A stretch of DNA of 64,000 nt, from positions 248,001 through 312,000 of the forward strand of contig JAACJM010000063.1 in assembly GCA_013368315.1 (NCBI GenBank), read 5' to 3'. Below, piece after piece: positions 45,169-55,299 of the stretch. Under the pieces are notes generated by a model. It had not been told where the DNA came from, did no database searches, and worked only from the letters and a program-made list of their open reading frames with translations. Position 1 is the first letter of the stretch. Every line of letters begins with the position of its first letter. The DNA is from Tetrapyrgos nigripes (lineage: Eukaryota; Basidiomycota; Agaricomycetes; Agaricales; Campanellaceae). A program made the translations under genes and the position numbers.

Positions 45169-47307
45169 TATGTGGACCTCCTTCGAGGTAGTGTCACCAA
45201 GCTTCTAATCCACGTATAATTGCCAACAATTCTTTATCATGAATGTTGTAGTTACATTCGGTTTCAGACAAGGATTTCGATAGATAAGCGACTGGGTGCC
45301 ATTTGTCGTCAGGTCCTTTTTGTTGTAAAATACCTCCTGTGGTGTAATCAGAAGCATTGACCTCTACTCGGTACGGTTTAGAATGATCAGGCATTAAGAG
45401 AACTGGTGAAGACGTGAACGCATCTTTGAGTGCCTGAAAGGCTCTTTCTGTTTCATCTGACCATTTCCATGGTTCATCGGTCGGGCAACTTTAGAAAAGT
45501 CACATATGAAACGATGGTAGAAGTTTCCGAACCCTAAAAATGATTGAATGTCCTTGATACTTCGTGGCGTTGGCCATTTAGTATAACACCTTCGACTTTG
45601 GCTGGGTCCATAGCCAGTGTATCGTGGGAGACAATGAGACCTAGGAATTCTACTGAACTGGTTTCGAAGGTACATTTCTCTGGCTTAGCGTAAAGATCGT
45701 TCTTTTGAAGTCGTGCAAGCACTTGTTTGACTATATGTTGATGTTCTTCTAGGGTTTCTGTGAAGATCAAGATGTCGTCCATGTAGATTACCACTTTTCC
45801 AGAATCAATAAGATCCTTGAAAAGAGTATTCATCATTGCCTGGAACGTCGCGGGAGAGTTCATAAGACCAAAAAACATCACCGTTGGCTCAAAAAGTCCT
45901 CTATTTGTCTTGAATGCTGCTTTCCACTCATCTCCTTCTTTTATTCGTACATTATTATATCCCCATTGAAGGTTGATTTTCAAAAAGACCTGTGCTCCTT
46001 TGAGTTTATCTACTAGTTCCGATATGAGTGGTAAAGGATATTCATTCTTGATGGTTCCTTTATTTAGTGCTTGATAGTCCTGCACAGGGCATAGTTTCCC
46101 GTCTTTCTTTTTGACAAAGAAGAAAGGACTTGCCATAGGAGACTTCAACGGTCTGATGTATTCCTTCTCCAAATTTTCCTTAATAAAATTATCAAGCTCT
46201 CCCTGTTTGTTTGGAGATAAGGGGTAGGTTTTGCAAGGGCGTGGTATGAAGTCCGGTGTCAATTTGATAGCGTGATCCCATTCTCCATGTTTTGGTAATC
46301 ATTCTGAGGTCTGTTTGTCAAAAACTGATAAGAATTGATGATATTGGGATGGAATCTTATCTGTAAGTAACATGTCTTCTTTCATTCTTTGGGCTGCTTC
46401 TGCGAGTTCTTGAGCTTTGGTAAATCCAGCACGTATAGGCAGTTCTGAATCTGGTGTCGAGTCCCGGCCTTCTTTTCCCAACAACTCTTCTAATACTTCT
46501 CTTTCCCATTGATTCGGAACTTCGTCTCGGCCGAAGTCTTCTTCAGTAAAGATAGCTGTAGATTCTGAAGAGTGATCAAATGATTGTATGGGAATTCGAC
46601 GATGTTGGCCCGCAATTTTCGATTGTATGATCGGTTTAAACCGTCTGATTGGTTCTGACCACGCTACTTGATATTCCTTGTGGTTGGTTCGTGGCTCGAT
46701 AATACTTGGTTTGGGAGATTTGGGTTTGGTGCGTAGATTCAAAACAGGGGGTCATTCCAGGGTGCAGGTTTCAGGACATCTAGACATATTAACCCCAGTA
46801 AACGACCAATCTATTTCTGGATTATGTTCTTCCAACCAGTCGGTACCAAGGATTATGTCATGATCTCCAATGTCTGTCACATAGAATTCGGCTATTTCTT
46901 CATGATATGATTTGTTGTCCTGGGAGTAGATACGAAGTTTTTGAATGGTGTAGTGCCGTACCCATCCCATGGTATTTTCAGAACCATCAATGTTTTGTAC
47001 TGGGAATGGATTTTTGATAGGGAGGAGGGTTAGTCAGTTTTCTCGTGCGAAACAGCCGTTGATAATTATGCCTTCCGCACCACTGTCTTAGGGTGTCTGC
47101 ATCGATTTTTCTACTGGTGATTTTGCCAATTAGTTCAGTTTTGAGTGTTATTGAGGGTACCTGTCGGTTACGAGTGACTGCCAACATTCTTAACTCTGAA
47201 GGAAAGGTACACTCACTAGAGGGGTATAACACACTATATCGATTGTTCTTAAATTGTCCGGTACATTGTACAACTCCTACTGACGACGTAGCAGAGGAGT
47301 GTTTCAA
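45169..47307 (-). pseudogene. Gypsy protease-RT-RNase H polyprotein
   Basis: The protease active site survives as DSGAEGIIINGCF, but one frame away from the preceding KIDADTL. IILGTDWLEEHNPEIDW follows. RT runs from [16 protein letters not shown] through [13 protein letters not shown], motif [14 protein letters not shown] and YMDDILIF (45774-45785). RNase H follows (VEVNASDYTTGGILQQK, YNIHDKELLAIIRGLEAW), then TGA where Arg is usual. The last RNase H residues (ILTDHENLKYFTTAQKL) lie beyond the Tc1 insertion at 43051-43118. In motif A the catalytic Asp codon is AAC (45972-45974) and the Arg after Leu is CAA, both explained by CpG to CpA. The enzyme is dead. Confidence 0.85.
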
Positions 47308-48578
47308 AAGTCCAACTTTGACATAATGTCCTTCAAATATACAGCTGCCTGTTCCTTCTCTTCTCCTTCCAAACCCTTGACCTTGTTAACCATATCAGAG
47401 ATGTCCTTGATTACATTACGAGAGGAAGACGATGATGATGTTTGAGCTACTGTCACTGGTGGTGAACTAGATGACGACAATGGAGCTGAAGTTTCGGTTG
47501 TCCTAACAGCACGAGGAGGGAAGTTTTGGGACGTGTTTTGAGCTGTTGAAGACCTTGGGGTATTTTTCGGGAATGTCAGACATTCATTGCTCATGTGTCC
47601 AGGTTGTCTACACGTGAAACAAGCCCCTTGCTTTCGAAGTCTATCCCTTTCTTCAGGTGTCAGCTTGGGTAATGGAGTAAAGGACGAGTTAGCACCTGGT
47701 CCCATGTTCATAAGCGCATTCACGCTTGCTACCGTCCTTCCTTGAGAAGGGCCTGCACTCATTCTTGGTGTAGAGAACGGCCTTGATCGCCCTTCTCTTT
47801 CTTTCTCGTTTACCCATTCCAAATGGAGATCCATTGTTCCCTCTCTATACTCATCAAAATCCTTCCACTTCGGCCAGGTCATTCCTACTGTCTTCTGAAG
47901 TTTCTCCGGGAGACCTGCTTTGTAAGAATCCAAAAGAGCCGTTTCTCCAAAGTCTGACTCTTCCCCATATGTGTCAAAGATACTGTTATAACTACTGATG
48001 TCCATTCCCTTCATCCTAGCATTCTTGATTTTTGTCCTTGCAACTTCATTGGAAGCAAGCGCTTTGAAATCTCTTTTAAACCTATCTTGAATCTCCTTCA
48101 GCGTTGTCCATCGCCTCTCATCTGGTTTGACTTTGGTATCCTCCTCATCCTCCTCTCATTCTGTAATTCGTTGAGTCGCCCAGTCTCCCCCTTTCTCTCC
48201 GGTGAAAAACGATAGGAACAAGGACACCTTGGAGTCCTCAGTAGTGTATCTAGCCTTGTTCTGACATAGATAATTGTTGAATGAGGCTAGCCATCGCTTT
48301 GCCTCCTCACGTTCTCTGTTGAAAGCATCTGGTTTCCTCCCTTGTTCTGAAGTGCTGTTTGAGTCGTTGGGTGCTATGTCTGACATGGCTGGTTCGTCTG
48401 GATCTGACAGTTCTGGGGATGGACTAGGGGCTGGACAACGAGGGGCTAAGGATGGTCCTTCAGTGGATGGAATGATGGGAGAAGGGGGGTTGTTTGGTTC
48501 TGATAGATCAGGGGAAGGTTCATGAGGAGGGGTTGATGGATTATTAGAAGGTGGATCTGGTAACAGATCTGATGTCAA
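47304..48578 (-). pseudogene. Gypsy Gag with zinc knuckle
   Basis: A Pro/Ser-rich N-terminus leads to EEAKRWLASFNNYLCQN and FTGEKGGDWATQRITE (a Gag capsid-like helical region), then stops and continues as LLDSYKAGLPEKLQK and WPKWKDFDEYREG. One zinc knuckle CFTCRQPGHMSNEC (near 47582-47623) binds RNA, then a Ser-rich tail with KLDF at the end. At least one stop (after RITE) and a frame break near 48015-48155 split it. The frame stays open upstream of 48578 towards the MITE at 48756, so the true start is lost or further upstream. Confidence 0.75.
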
Positions 48579-48755
48579 AGGTGGGTCAGGTGGTACAGGA
48601 GAAGAGGGTTCTGGATTCGGTTGAGTGTTTGTAGGAGTAGATGTTCCTTGTTCTGGTTCAGTTTCTGAGTCGATTATAGGATGGGCTTTTCGAATAGCAA
48701 GTTCTTGGTTGTGTGTTACTACTTGACACTCGATAGGAAGGGTTTGGGTGTTATA

Positions 48756-48930
48756 CAGTAGAATACCTCATAATGAATAAGGTAATAATGAATAATTGGT
48801 CATAATGAATACACTTTTGGCTCTCCCAAACTGACGTTTACAGCCAAAAAAATATATCATAAGGAATAACCACCATAATGAATAGCTTTGGGCTGTCTCC
48901 CAGCACTATTCATTATGAGGTATTTGACTG
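48756..48930. mobile_element. 175-bp pogo-like MITE, copy 2
   Basis: Identical to 27656-27830, with TA at 48754-48755 and 48931-48932, inserted in the gypsy element between the 5' LTR leader and gag. Confidence 0.95.
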
Positions 48931-48932
48931 TA

Positions 48933-49712
48933 CCTGTTAATACAGGGCTGATTTTTGCAGAATTGATAGGGTTTTTCACTTTCCGAGTTATAATTACAGT
49001 CGAGGATTCTTGGCTTAAAGAAGACGTGTGGAAGATCTGCTCAGGGAAGACTTGGGTCTGCAGATGTGGATCGTCGACTCATCATATACTAGGTGGGCGG
49101 GAAAGGGAGAGGATCGTCTTGCTCTGGATCAAGGAAGAGAGGAAGGTGTTCTTTGTTATGGTCTATGATGTAAAAGGGACTGGAGATCCTGACAGTATAT
49201 TCCTCAGATTCGTGGTTATAAGTGGTTTGAATGTGTGAATATCTAGACAGGGCTACTTCACCTGGTCTAAACTTCCAGATCCAACATTCAGTACAAATAA
49301 AACTGTTGTTGTAGAGCCACGGGTGTTCCCTGATACCCTGCGAGTGATTGTAGTGACTATGAATGTCCACTAACTGTGGTGGAAATGGGTATGGGGGTCG
49401 ACGACGGTCTTCAGCAGTATAGACTGCAGGTATAAATTGAATTGGTCTGGTAGCCAGGGTAGATGATGTATACAGGAGGGAATACAATTGTTGCTACACT
49501 GATACTCGAAGTATTCAGTGGGTATGCAGTCTACTCGAAGTAGTGTCTGCTAGTAATCAACGCGAAATCGAATTACAATGAAGGAAAACAATGCTTGTGG
49601 TATAAATGGAATAGGGATAGAAGAGGAACAGGATTTTTGAGAATAAAGATGAACAAGATAGACAAGGAAGAGACTCAAGATAGTGAGGTGGGTGTATGGG
49701 AGTTTGTTCAAG
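48933..49712 (-). other. Gypsy 5' leader
   Basis: Region between gag and the 5' LTR. Directly inside the LTR the minus strand reads CTTGAACAAACTCCC, without the TGG start usual for tRNA primer-binding sites, so the priming mode is unclear. Confidence 0.5.
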
Positions 49713-50210
49713 TGTCAAGGTTGTCGATACACTCAAATAACCACCCAAGTCACACACTAAGAGAGCAGATGTAGACAGATAGATTGAGAGAGATGTAAAT
49801 GAGATATAGAGAGGAAGATAGACAAGTAGGCTGACTAGGCTCTACACTAGTAGTACGGAGCAGAGATGAAGTGAACGAACTGGGGAATCAGTTACAAGAG
49901 ATCTCGAGTATATATGAGAAATGTGAAGGGATGGGAAAAGTAAATAAAAATAGAATGGTACCATATGGCTGAGAAAGATAGGAAGATCAGATCAATCAAG
50001 TTAAAGATAGGAAGTATGGATACAAGATAAGAAAGATGGGAAGATTGATCGACAGTTATTATAGAGTTTGACAGGTTTTATAAAGTTCAAAGTCAGAAGT
50101 ATAAGGTTGAAGGGTTTATCGAGGAAATGCAATGGACGAATGATCAGAGAAAGGGTTCGCTAATAAAGTAGAAGAGGAAGGAGGGCAAAGAACTGTAGCA
50201 GTTTGTGACA
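49713..50210 (-). repeat. 5' LTR of the gypsy element
   Basis: 498 bp, partner of 40836-41340. It lacks seven bases (GCATAGT region) found in the other LTR. Confidence 0.95.
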
Positions 50211-51275
50211 CGATGTCTCCAATCCCTAGCTGCAGGTTGGCTCGAGGTTGAGCATACTAGTCCAAACTCGAGCCAGTCCACAGTTCTACTTTCCACAGAA
50301 CCTGAAAACCTGCCGCAGACTAATCACTATAATTTCCTCAATGTACCATTTGCCGCACGGTATGAAGACTTCATCTAAAAACACATCCGTTGCATTGCTA
50401 GTGTTGCAGGACAACGCGACAACACCTATGCGAGTAGGACATGCTGTGCTCGGAAACCTCCGAGTAGGTCCAAAAAACTCATTTTGGCAAGATATGATGT
50501 CACTGACTTAGTTGAAAACCTTGGAAAAATCCCAATCAGGTTAGACAGTTTTCTTCCAGCAAGCAACCCAGTCGCCCGTTTGTAGCATTCCTTTGAGCAC
50601 TCTAACCACTGTCCCACTACTAAATCAATTGTAAAGGTAGGTCTACGCACTCTATTGATGTATAGTATATACAAGCCCTCGTTCTCTTTCTCCCTTTCTC
50701 CCTTCCTATTTCCTTCTTTCCTTTTTTTTTATTTTTTGAAACCCCCACAGCATGATTACCGAGCCTGATTTTAAAGTACTCAATGACTCTTTGCACTGGG
50801 TATTTTTGCAGCCACAATGTCTCTGATGTGTTGTCATGTTGCGTTCACACGCGTGCAGCATTCAGAATTGTGGCTGAACTCATTGAAAAAATCTGATTTT
50901 GTGGTAAGTTCTAAGCTATAGGTGTGTAGAATAAATACCTATACAAACTTGAGAACAGATGGGCTACCTGCAAAAGGTACAGAGTCTGTAGGTACTAGAA
51001 GAAGTGTGGCTGTGCATGAATCGATGGCATCAACTTGTGCACAGCCACATTGCCTTTCCTGGCAGGCACATGATCTTGTTTATTCAAAAACCCGTGCTTT
51101 GCTAACTGACAGTTTTTGTTTTTTATCTGCTTAGGTCCGAGGTCAATGTGAACCAGGGTGGGCTGGCTGCCATCCCTGGAGTGTCCGAAAGGACCTGATT
51201 ATTGTTGACCTCTATGAAGGGGGTGTGGGCCACCGCTGCGCGTGGCGAGTACGAGGCCGTATTCTGTGTTAAACA
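50211..51275. other. Spacer between gypsy and Helitron
   Basis: No gene recognised. CTTTTTTTTTATTTTTT near 50720 is a poly-T-like tract. Confidence 0.5.
51213..51258 (+). repeat. Dispersed ~45-bp motif beside the Helitron
   Basis: TATGAAGGGGGTGTGGGCCA then CCGCTGCGCGTGGCGAGTAC and GAGGCC, about 20 bases from the last Helitron codon. Confidence 0.65.
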
Positions 51276-51279
51276 CTTA

Positions 51280-52815
51280 TTATTCAACTGCATCTCCATT
51301 TTCTGTACAGACATATAGAACCACCACTGCTTTTTTATTTGCAAAATACTCTAACCTATCAACTTCCATTGTTGGAGATAACTTCTTTGGTGTACCAGAT
51401 CCTATTCCATCATATAGCCACTCCTGCGTCCTATCAAACATTCTGGTGATGAAGTGATTATCTCCAAAATAAATGATGCCATTGATGTGATAACTTTGAG
51501 ACTCAGTTTCAATAGTCACATGTATAACATCATCAATCAACATATCACCTTCGTAGGGTACTGACATCAGTAGAAATTCTGGAAGTCTTTGGAATGAGTA
51601 TTTCCGGAACATGTCTTCGTGACAAGAATGGCATTTATCAGCCCAAGGCTCTGAAAAGTGAGTAACCCATTGCTGAGTGGATTCATATGTACCAGTTGTT
51701 CGACTTAGCATGAAATTGTGTTGTAGTCTGTCCTGAATGTTAGACTGATTATTGACACAAAAAACAGATCTCTTAGTTGTTGGGGTTACTGAACGCAATA
51801 GCTCATGCAAGACATCAGATGTATCTGCATATCCCCCATAAGGAAATGCGTTGGAGTCAACATTAAATAACTGTTGTCGTATCCTCTCTCTGATATCAGT
51901 GAAGTTTGTCAAATTTGCTTGAAAACTATTTGAGAGGTCGTTCATCAAGATAGATGAAAAGTTCATGCTTTCAAGGTTAAATGCTGCATGTCGAGATCAA
52001 AACAGGTGATAAAGAAGCATAATAGCTGAATCATATGCACAGCTGTTTTCAGACCACTTGAGTGTGGGGTAATCATGACTTGGACCTTGGTGTGTTTTTG
52101 TTATGTCTTTTGAAAGAATGGAGATTGACTCTTCCTTCATTTCATTGCGATCCAGAATGTTCATATCAATTGGCACAAAAGTACCTGATTGCTTTTTCTT
52201 TGCAGGATATTTTGTCTTTTCTTTTTCTAGTATTATCCAAGAAATATCTTTATCCAATGTAGACTCAAATTTTTCACTTGCATCCCATACTAGACTCTCA
52301 TGAAGCCCTTCAGGTCTATGTTTATGGCCAAAATGTGATCTATATTGTTGTATGAGTGGTCCCCTCAAGTCTCCAATAATTGAAGGTGGCAATTTTTGAT
52401 CTACACGTAACTTAGTGATGTCATTCAGAATTTCCAATTCCCTTAGTTCTTGGCGGTATCCACCTTTATTGCTAATACCACCAGTTATATGACTGACATT
52501 AAAACCTTGTAAGATCATAGTCCCACTAGCAGTGGAGCTCCTTGACAAAGCAGTATAGATGGCTCTGAAATCACGACTGTTGTATATGTCTGCAACATTG
52601 GGGTCTCTTGTTTTCCCTTGGGAAGCAAAGTCTGTCATTGCAAAATTAGGTAGAACCTCTACTTGAGTTCTAGAGATTTGAATGATTCTGTCGTCAGGCA
52701 GCTTACAGTTAATACGTCGAGTATTTGGGGTAATAGGGACAACATTGAGGGGCAGGTCTTTGAACTGAACATTTGTAGGAGGCTTTTCCAGTTTGACATA
52801 TAGCACATCCAGCAC
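51280..52815 (-). pseudogene. Helitron C-terminus: helicase end and ubiquitin-protease-like domain
   Basis: The helicase ends with LPDDRIIQISRTQVEVLPNF, then TDFASQGKTR and YTALSRSSTASGTMILQGF, typical of Pif1-like Helitron helicases. After a linker follows WSENSCAYDSAIMLLYH (Cys near 52043), like the Cys box of ubiquitin-specific proteases, and after ~190 residues HINGIIYFGDNHFITRMF with WLYDGI, like a His box. A single in-frame TGA at 51997-51999 separates the two boxes. Some Helitrons carry fused cysteine-protease domains (OTU, ULP1); this one is closest to the USP fold by motif, which is inference. A one-base frame break near 52820 joins it to the upstream helicase part. Confidence 0.65.
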
Positions 52816-54816
52816 AAGTTGACCACACTTTCCTTTTCAGCCTGCCAACCATGCACTGTACCTTCTTGACCTTTGGTTATACAAAGCTCAGTTGCACCAT
52901 TGAAACGGATCATCACAGGCAGACCTTTACACAAGGACAGAGTACCAGGAATTTGGATATTGTTACTTGAAGGAAGTTGCTTCCAAAGTAGTTGCTGTAC
53001 ATGCTCGTCAATTTGGTGTTTTGTAGCCTTTCTTCGTTTGCGTTTTCGATCATGAGTTTGGGAAGGAGGTTCATCAAAAATGACTTCTTCATCATCAGAG
53101 AGAAAGTGTGTGAGTACTTGGTCTGTCTCTGCAGCAAATCGTTTACTGCCTAGTTCATTAGCTACATCTTTGTGTTTGTTATAAGTCAAAATTATAGAAG
53201 TATTGCGGAAATGTGGGTTATCAATAGATCGAGATTCATTTGAAGGGTCGGAGATCAATGATCTCAAGAAACTAATATCTTCCGTAGTACAATTTTTGGA
53301 TCTCATGTTCTCCAATGCTTGACGAAATTTCTTATCTTTGTCTGATTTTCCAGTTTGTCGACAGTTCTTTCTTAAGAGTACTACAGTGTTGACTTGATGC
53401 CACAAATATTTTCCAATACTGGCTTGTTGGTCTGAAAGAATTGGAACCTATGATATGGCTATATAATGATACACTTTCGCCACCCATAGCCGGTGGCAAT
53501 TGTGCAAAATCACCCTCAAATATCATGTTCATTCCACCAAATGGAAGAAGTGGTTGATTCAAAGCAGTGGCCATCTTTGCGCTGATTTTGTACATGTCTT
53601 TACAAGAAAGCATTGAAACTTCATCCAAAAAAACATAATTCACGCTGTTTAGTCTGGAACAAATTTGCGATAGAGTTGTCTTCCAAAACTCACCTTCCTC
53701 TGATGAATTGATCCCAAAAACTGAGTGATAAGTGGAGCCCTGAATTAAAGCTGCTGCAGTACCAGTTGGTGCAACTACTATCATGCGCTGGCTTTGGTCC
53801 TTCTCCTTAAAGAACTCTCTGAGAGTCTTCAGTACCTGAGTTTTACCTGTCCCTGCCATGCCACCAATATACATCTTCAATTGGTCTGAGATTGAACTGA
53901 CAGAATGGTTTGCAATAATACGAAAAGCTCTTTCCTGCTCTTGATTCAATTTGAATTTTATACATAGATCCTCTATGAGTCTTTTGGTGTGACTGCTCTT
54001 GAATTTTTGCTCAAATACATGTTGATCAAGAATTTCTACTTGATCAGGATACTTGTTAATAAATGTATTTGGTCTGTCCTTGTTCTGCTTCAATCTTTCT
54101 GTTAACACTTTTCCCTTCATCTTTGCAATTTCCATTCTCCATGCATTTGAACTTTTAAAGGGAAAGTCAAAAGAGGCTGGTATAAGACATTTCAAGTCAG
54201 ATTTTGCATTTGTCCACCCAGTATTGACTAGCAAATCAGTCATCTCTTGCATGTCTAACTGCCTGCATTGTTCTCGTGCACTTATACTGTCATCTGAACA
54301 TTTAAATGGATCAAAGTGAACTCCATCATCAAACTCAGGCTCTAAACTGGAAGGATCAATTCCGAGACTCTGAGCTTTTCTTTGAGCATGGTAATCATCT
54401 CTTGAATCTAAACATTCAAACCGAAGTTCAAAATTGTCCATCAGGAACTTTTGCTGGGTAGAAAATTTATGGTTCACAAATGCACTATCCCAATTCTCCT
54501 CCTTGATCTTGAGATCTTCTCCAGTTCTCCATGGTTTGAATACTGTCAACATAACCGAGCAGTAGTACTCTCTGTCTCCTTTGTTTCTTCTTGGCAAAGA
54601 AGGTCCAATGAAGTTTGGCACAATATTTCTTTTATTGTGCATGCGCAAGTAATGCGTACTAGCTAAGGGATGGTCATGCATAAAAGGATGTGCATTTTTG
54701 GGCAATATGTTCTTCTGCAAAGATGCAGCTTTGTTTTCAGTAGTAGGACACACAATTTCAAATGTATCTTCTTCATCAGATGAACAGCTGCTATCATTGT
54801 TTTCATAGCTGTCATT
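52659..54816 (-). pseudogene. Helitron helicase (Pif1/RecD-like)
   Basis: Walker A is IGGMAGTGKTQVLKTL (about 53830-53870), then VVAPTGTAAALIQGSTYHS, Walker B YVFLDEVSML (near 53613-53642) and FEGDFAQLPPAMGGES. A frame break near 53430 leads to VVLLRKNCRQTGKSDKDKKF and RFNGATELCITKGQEGTVHG. It unwinds DNA during rolling-circle transposition. The apparent start upstream of 54816 (RALFGATQIFALGVNA) is encoded by the TIR of the inserted element, not by the Helitron; the Helitron frame begins at DSYENNDSSCSSDEED. Confidence 0.8.
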
Positions 54817-55295
54817 AGCCAGTTTGCGTTCTCGACTACGTGCGAAAATTGCACGTGCGTTTACGCCTAAGGCGAAAATTTGCGTTGCGCCAAACAACGC
54901 GCGTAGACCTTGTTTTCCTCTCAATAAAGATCTTCGTTAGCTTGTACATCTCGTAAAACTTGAAATATTACGACTCATTATGACCATGGAAGTGCTCCTC
55001 CTAGAACAACGATAGCAATTCCAGCAACTCTCATCCTCAGTCCCAGATCCAATTCGGCGTCACCGGAGCTCCCAGCTTGGCTAGACGGTGAACTATCAGG
55101 TTCTGGAGACTCAAACGACTCAGGTTCTTGTGGGATCTGTGCAGTCTGGCGTCGAGTACGAGGCATGTTGCAGTATGTAGAGGTACAAGATGCTACGTGG
55201 TAGGTCTACGCGCGTTGTTTGGCGCAACGCAAATTTTCGCCTTAGGCGTAAACGCACGTGCCATTTTCGCACGCAGTCGAGAACGCAAACTGGCT
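54817..55295. mobile_element. 479-bp TIR element inside the Helitron
   Basis: 94-bp inverted ends (54817-54910 and 55202-55295, two mismatches) start AGCCAGTTTGCGTTCTCGAC, flanked by ATT (54814-54816 and 55296-55298). Removing it restores the Helitron frame (NCSDN to DSYEN). The ~290-bp interior carries a 62-codon frame on the minus strand. The 3-bp duplication fits several superfamilies; no assignment made. Confidence 0.85.
54978..55166 (-). CDS. Short frame inside the 479-bp TIR element
   Basis: 62 residues from MPRTRRQTAQIPQEPE through a Ser/Pro/Glu-rich stretch to a hydrophobic end AGIAIVVLGGALPW. AATAAA lies in plus orientation at 54924-54929, not on the coding strand. It may be the 5' end of the parent transposase gene left after an internal deletion; no family recognised. 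Confidence 0.3.
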   Translation of the reverse strand: MPRTRRQTAQIPQEPESFESPEPDSSPSSQAGSSGDAELDLGLRMRVAGIAIVVLGGALPWS

Positions 55296-55299
55296 ATTA

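Larger units (their letters stand above)
40836..50210 (-). mobile_element. Ty3/gypsy chromovirus-type LTR retrotransposon
   Basis: Two LTRs starting TGTCAAGG and ending TGACA (plus-strand view) enclose gag, protease, RT, RNase H, integrase and a chromodomain in Ty3/gypsy order on the minus strand. The 5-bp target duplication CGATG is present at 40831-40835 and 50211-50215. LTRs differ by ten transitions and a 7-bp indel (about 2%). All genes are broken. Tc1 copy B (43121-45168) and a MITE (48756-48930) are nested inside. Confidence 0.95.
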
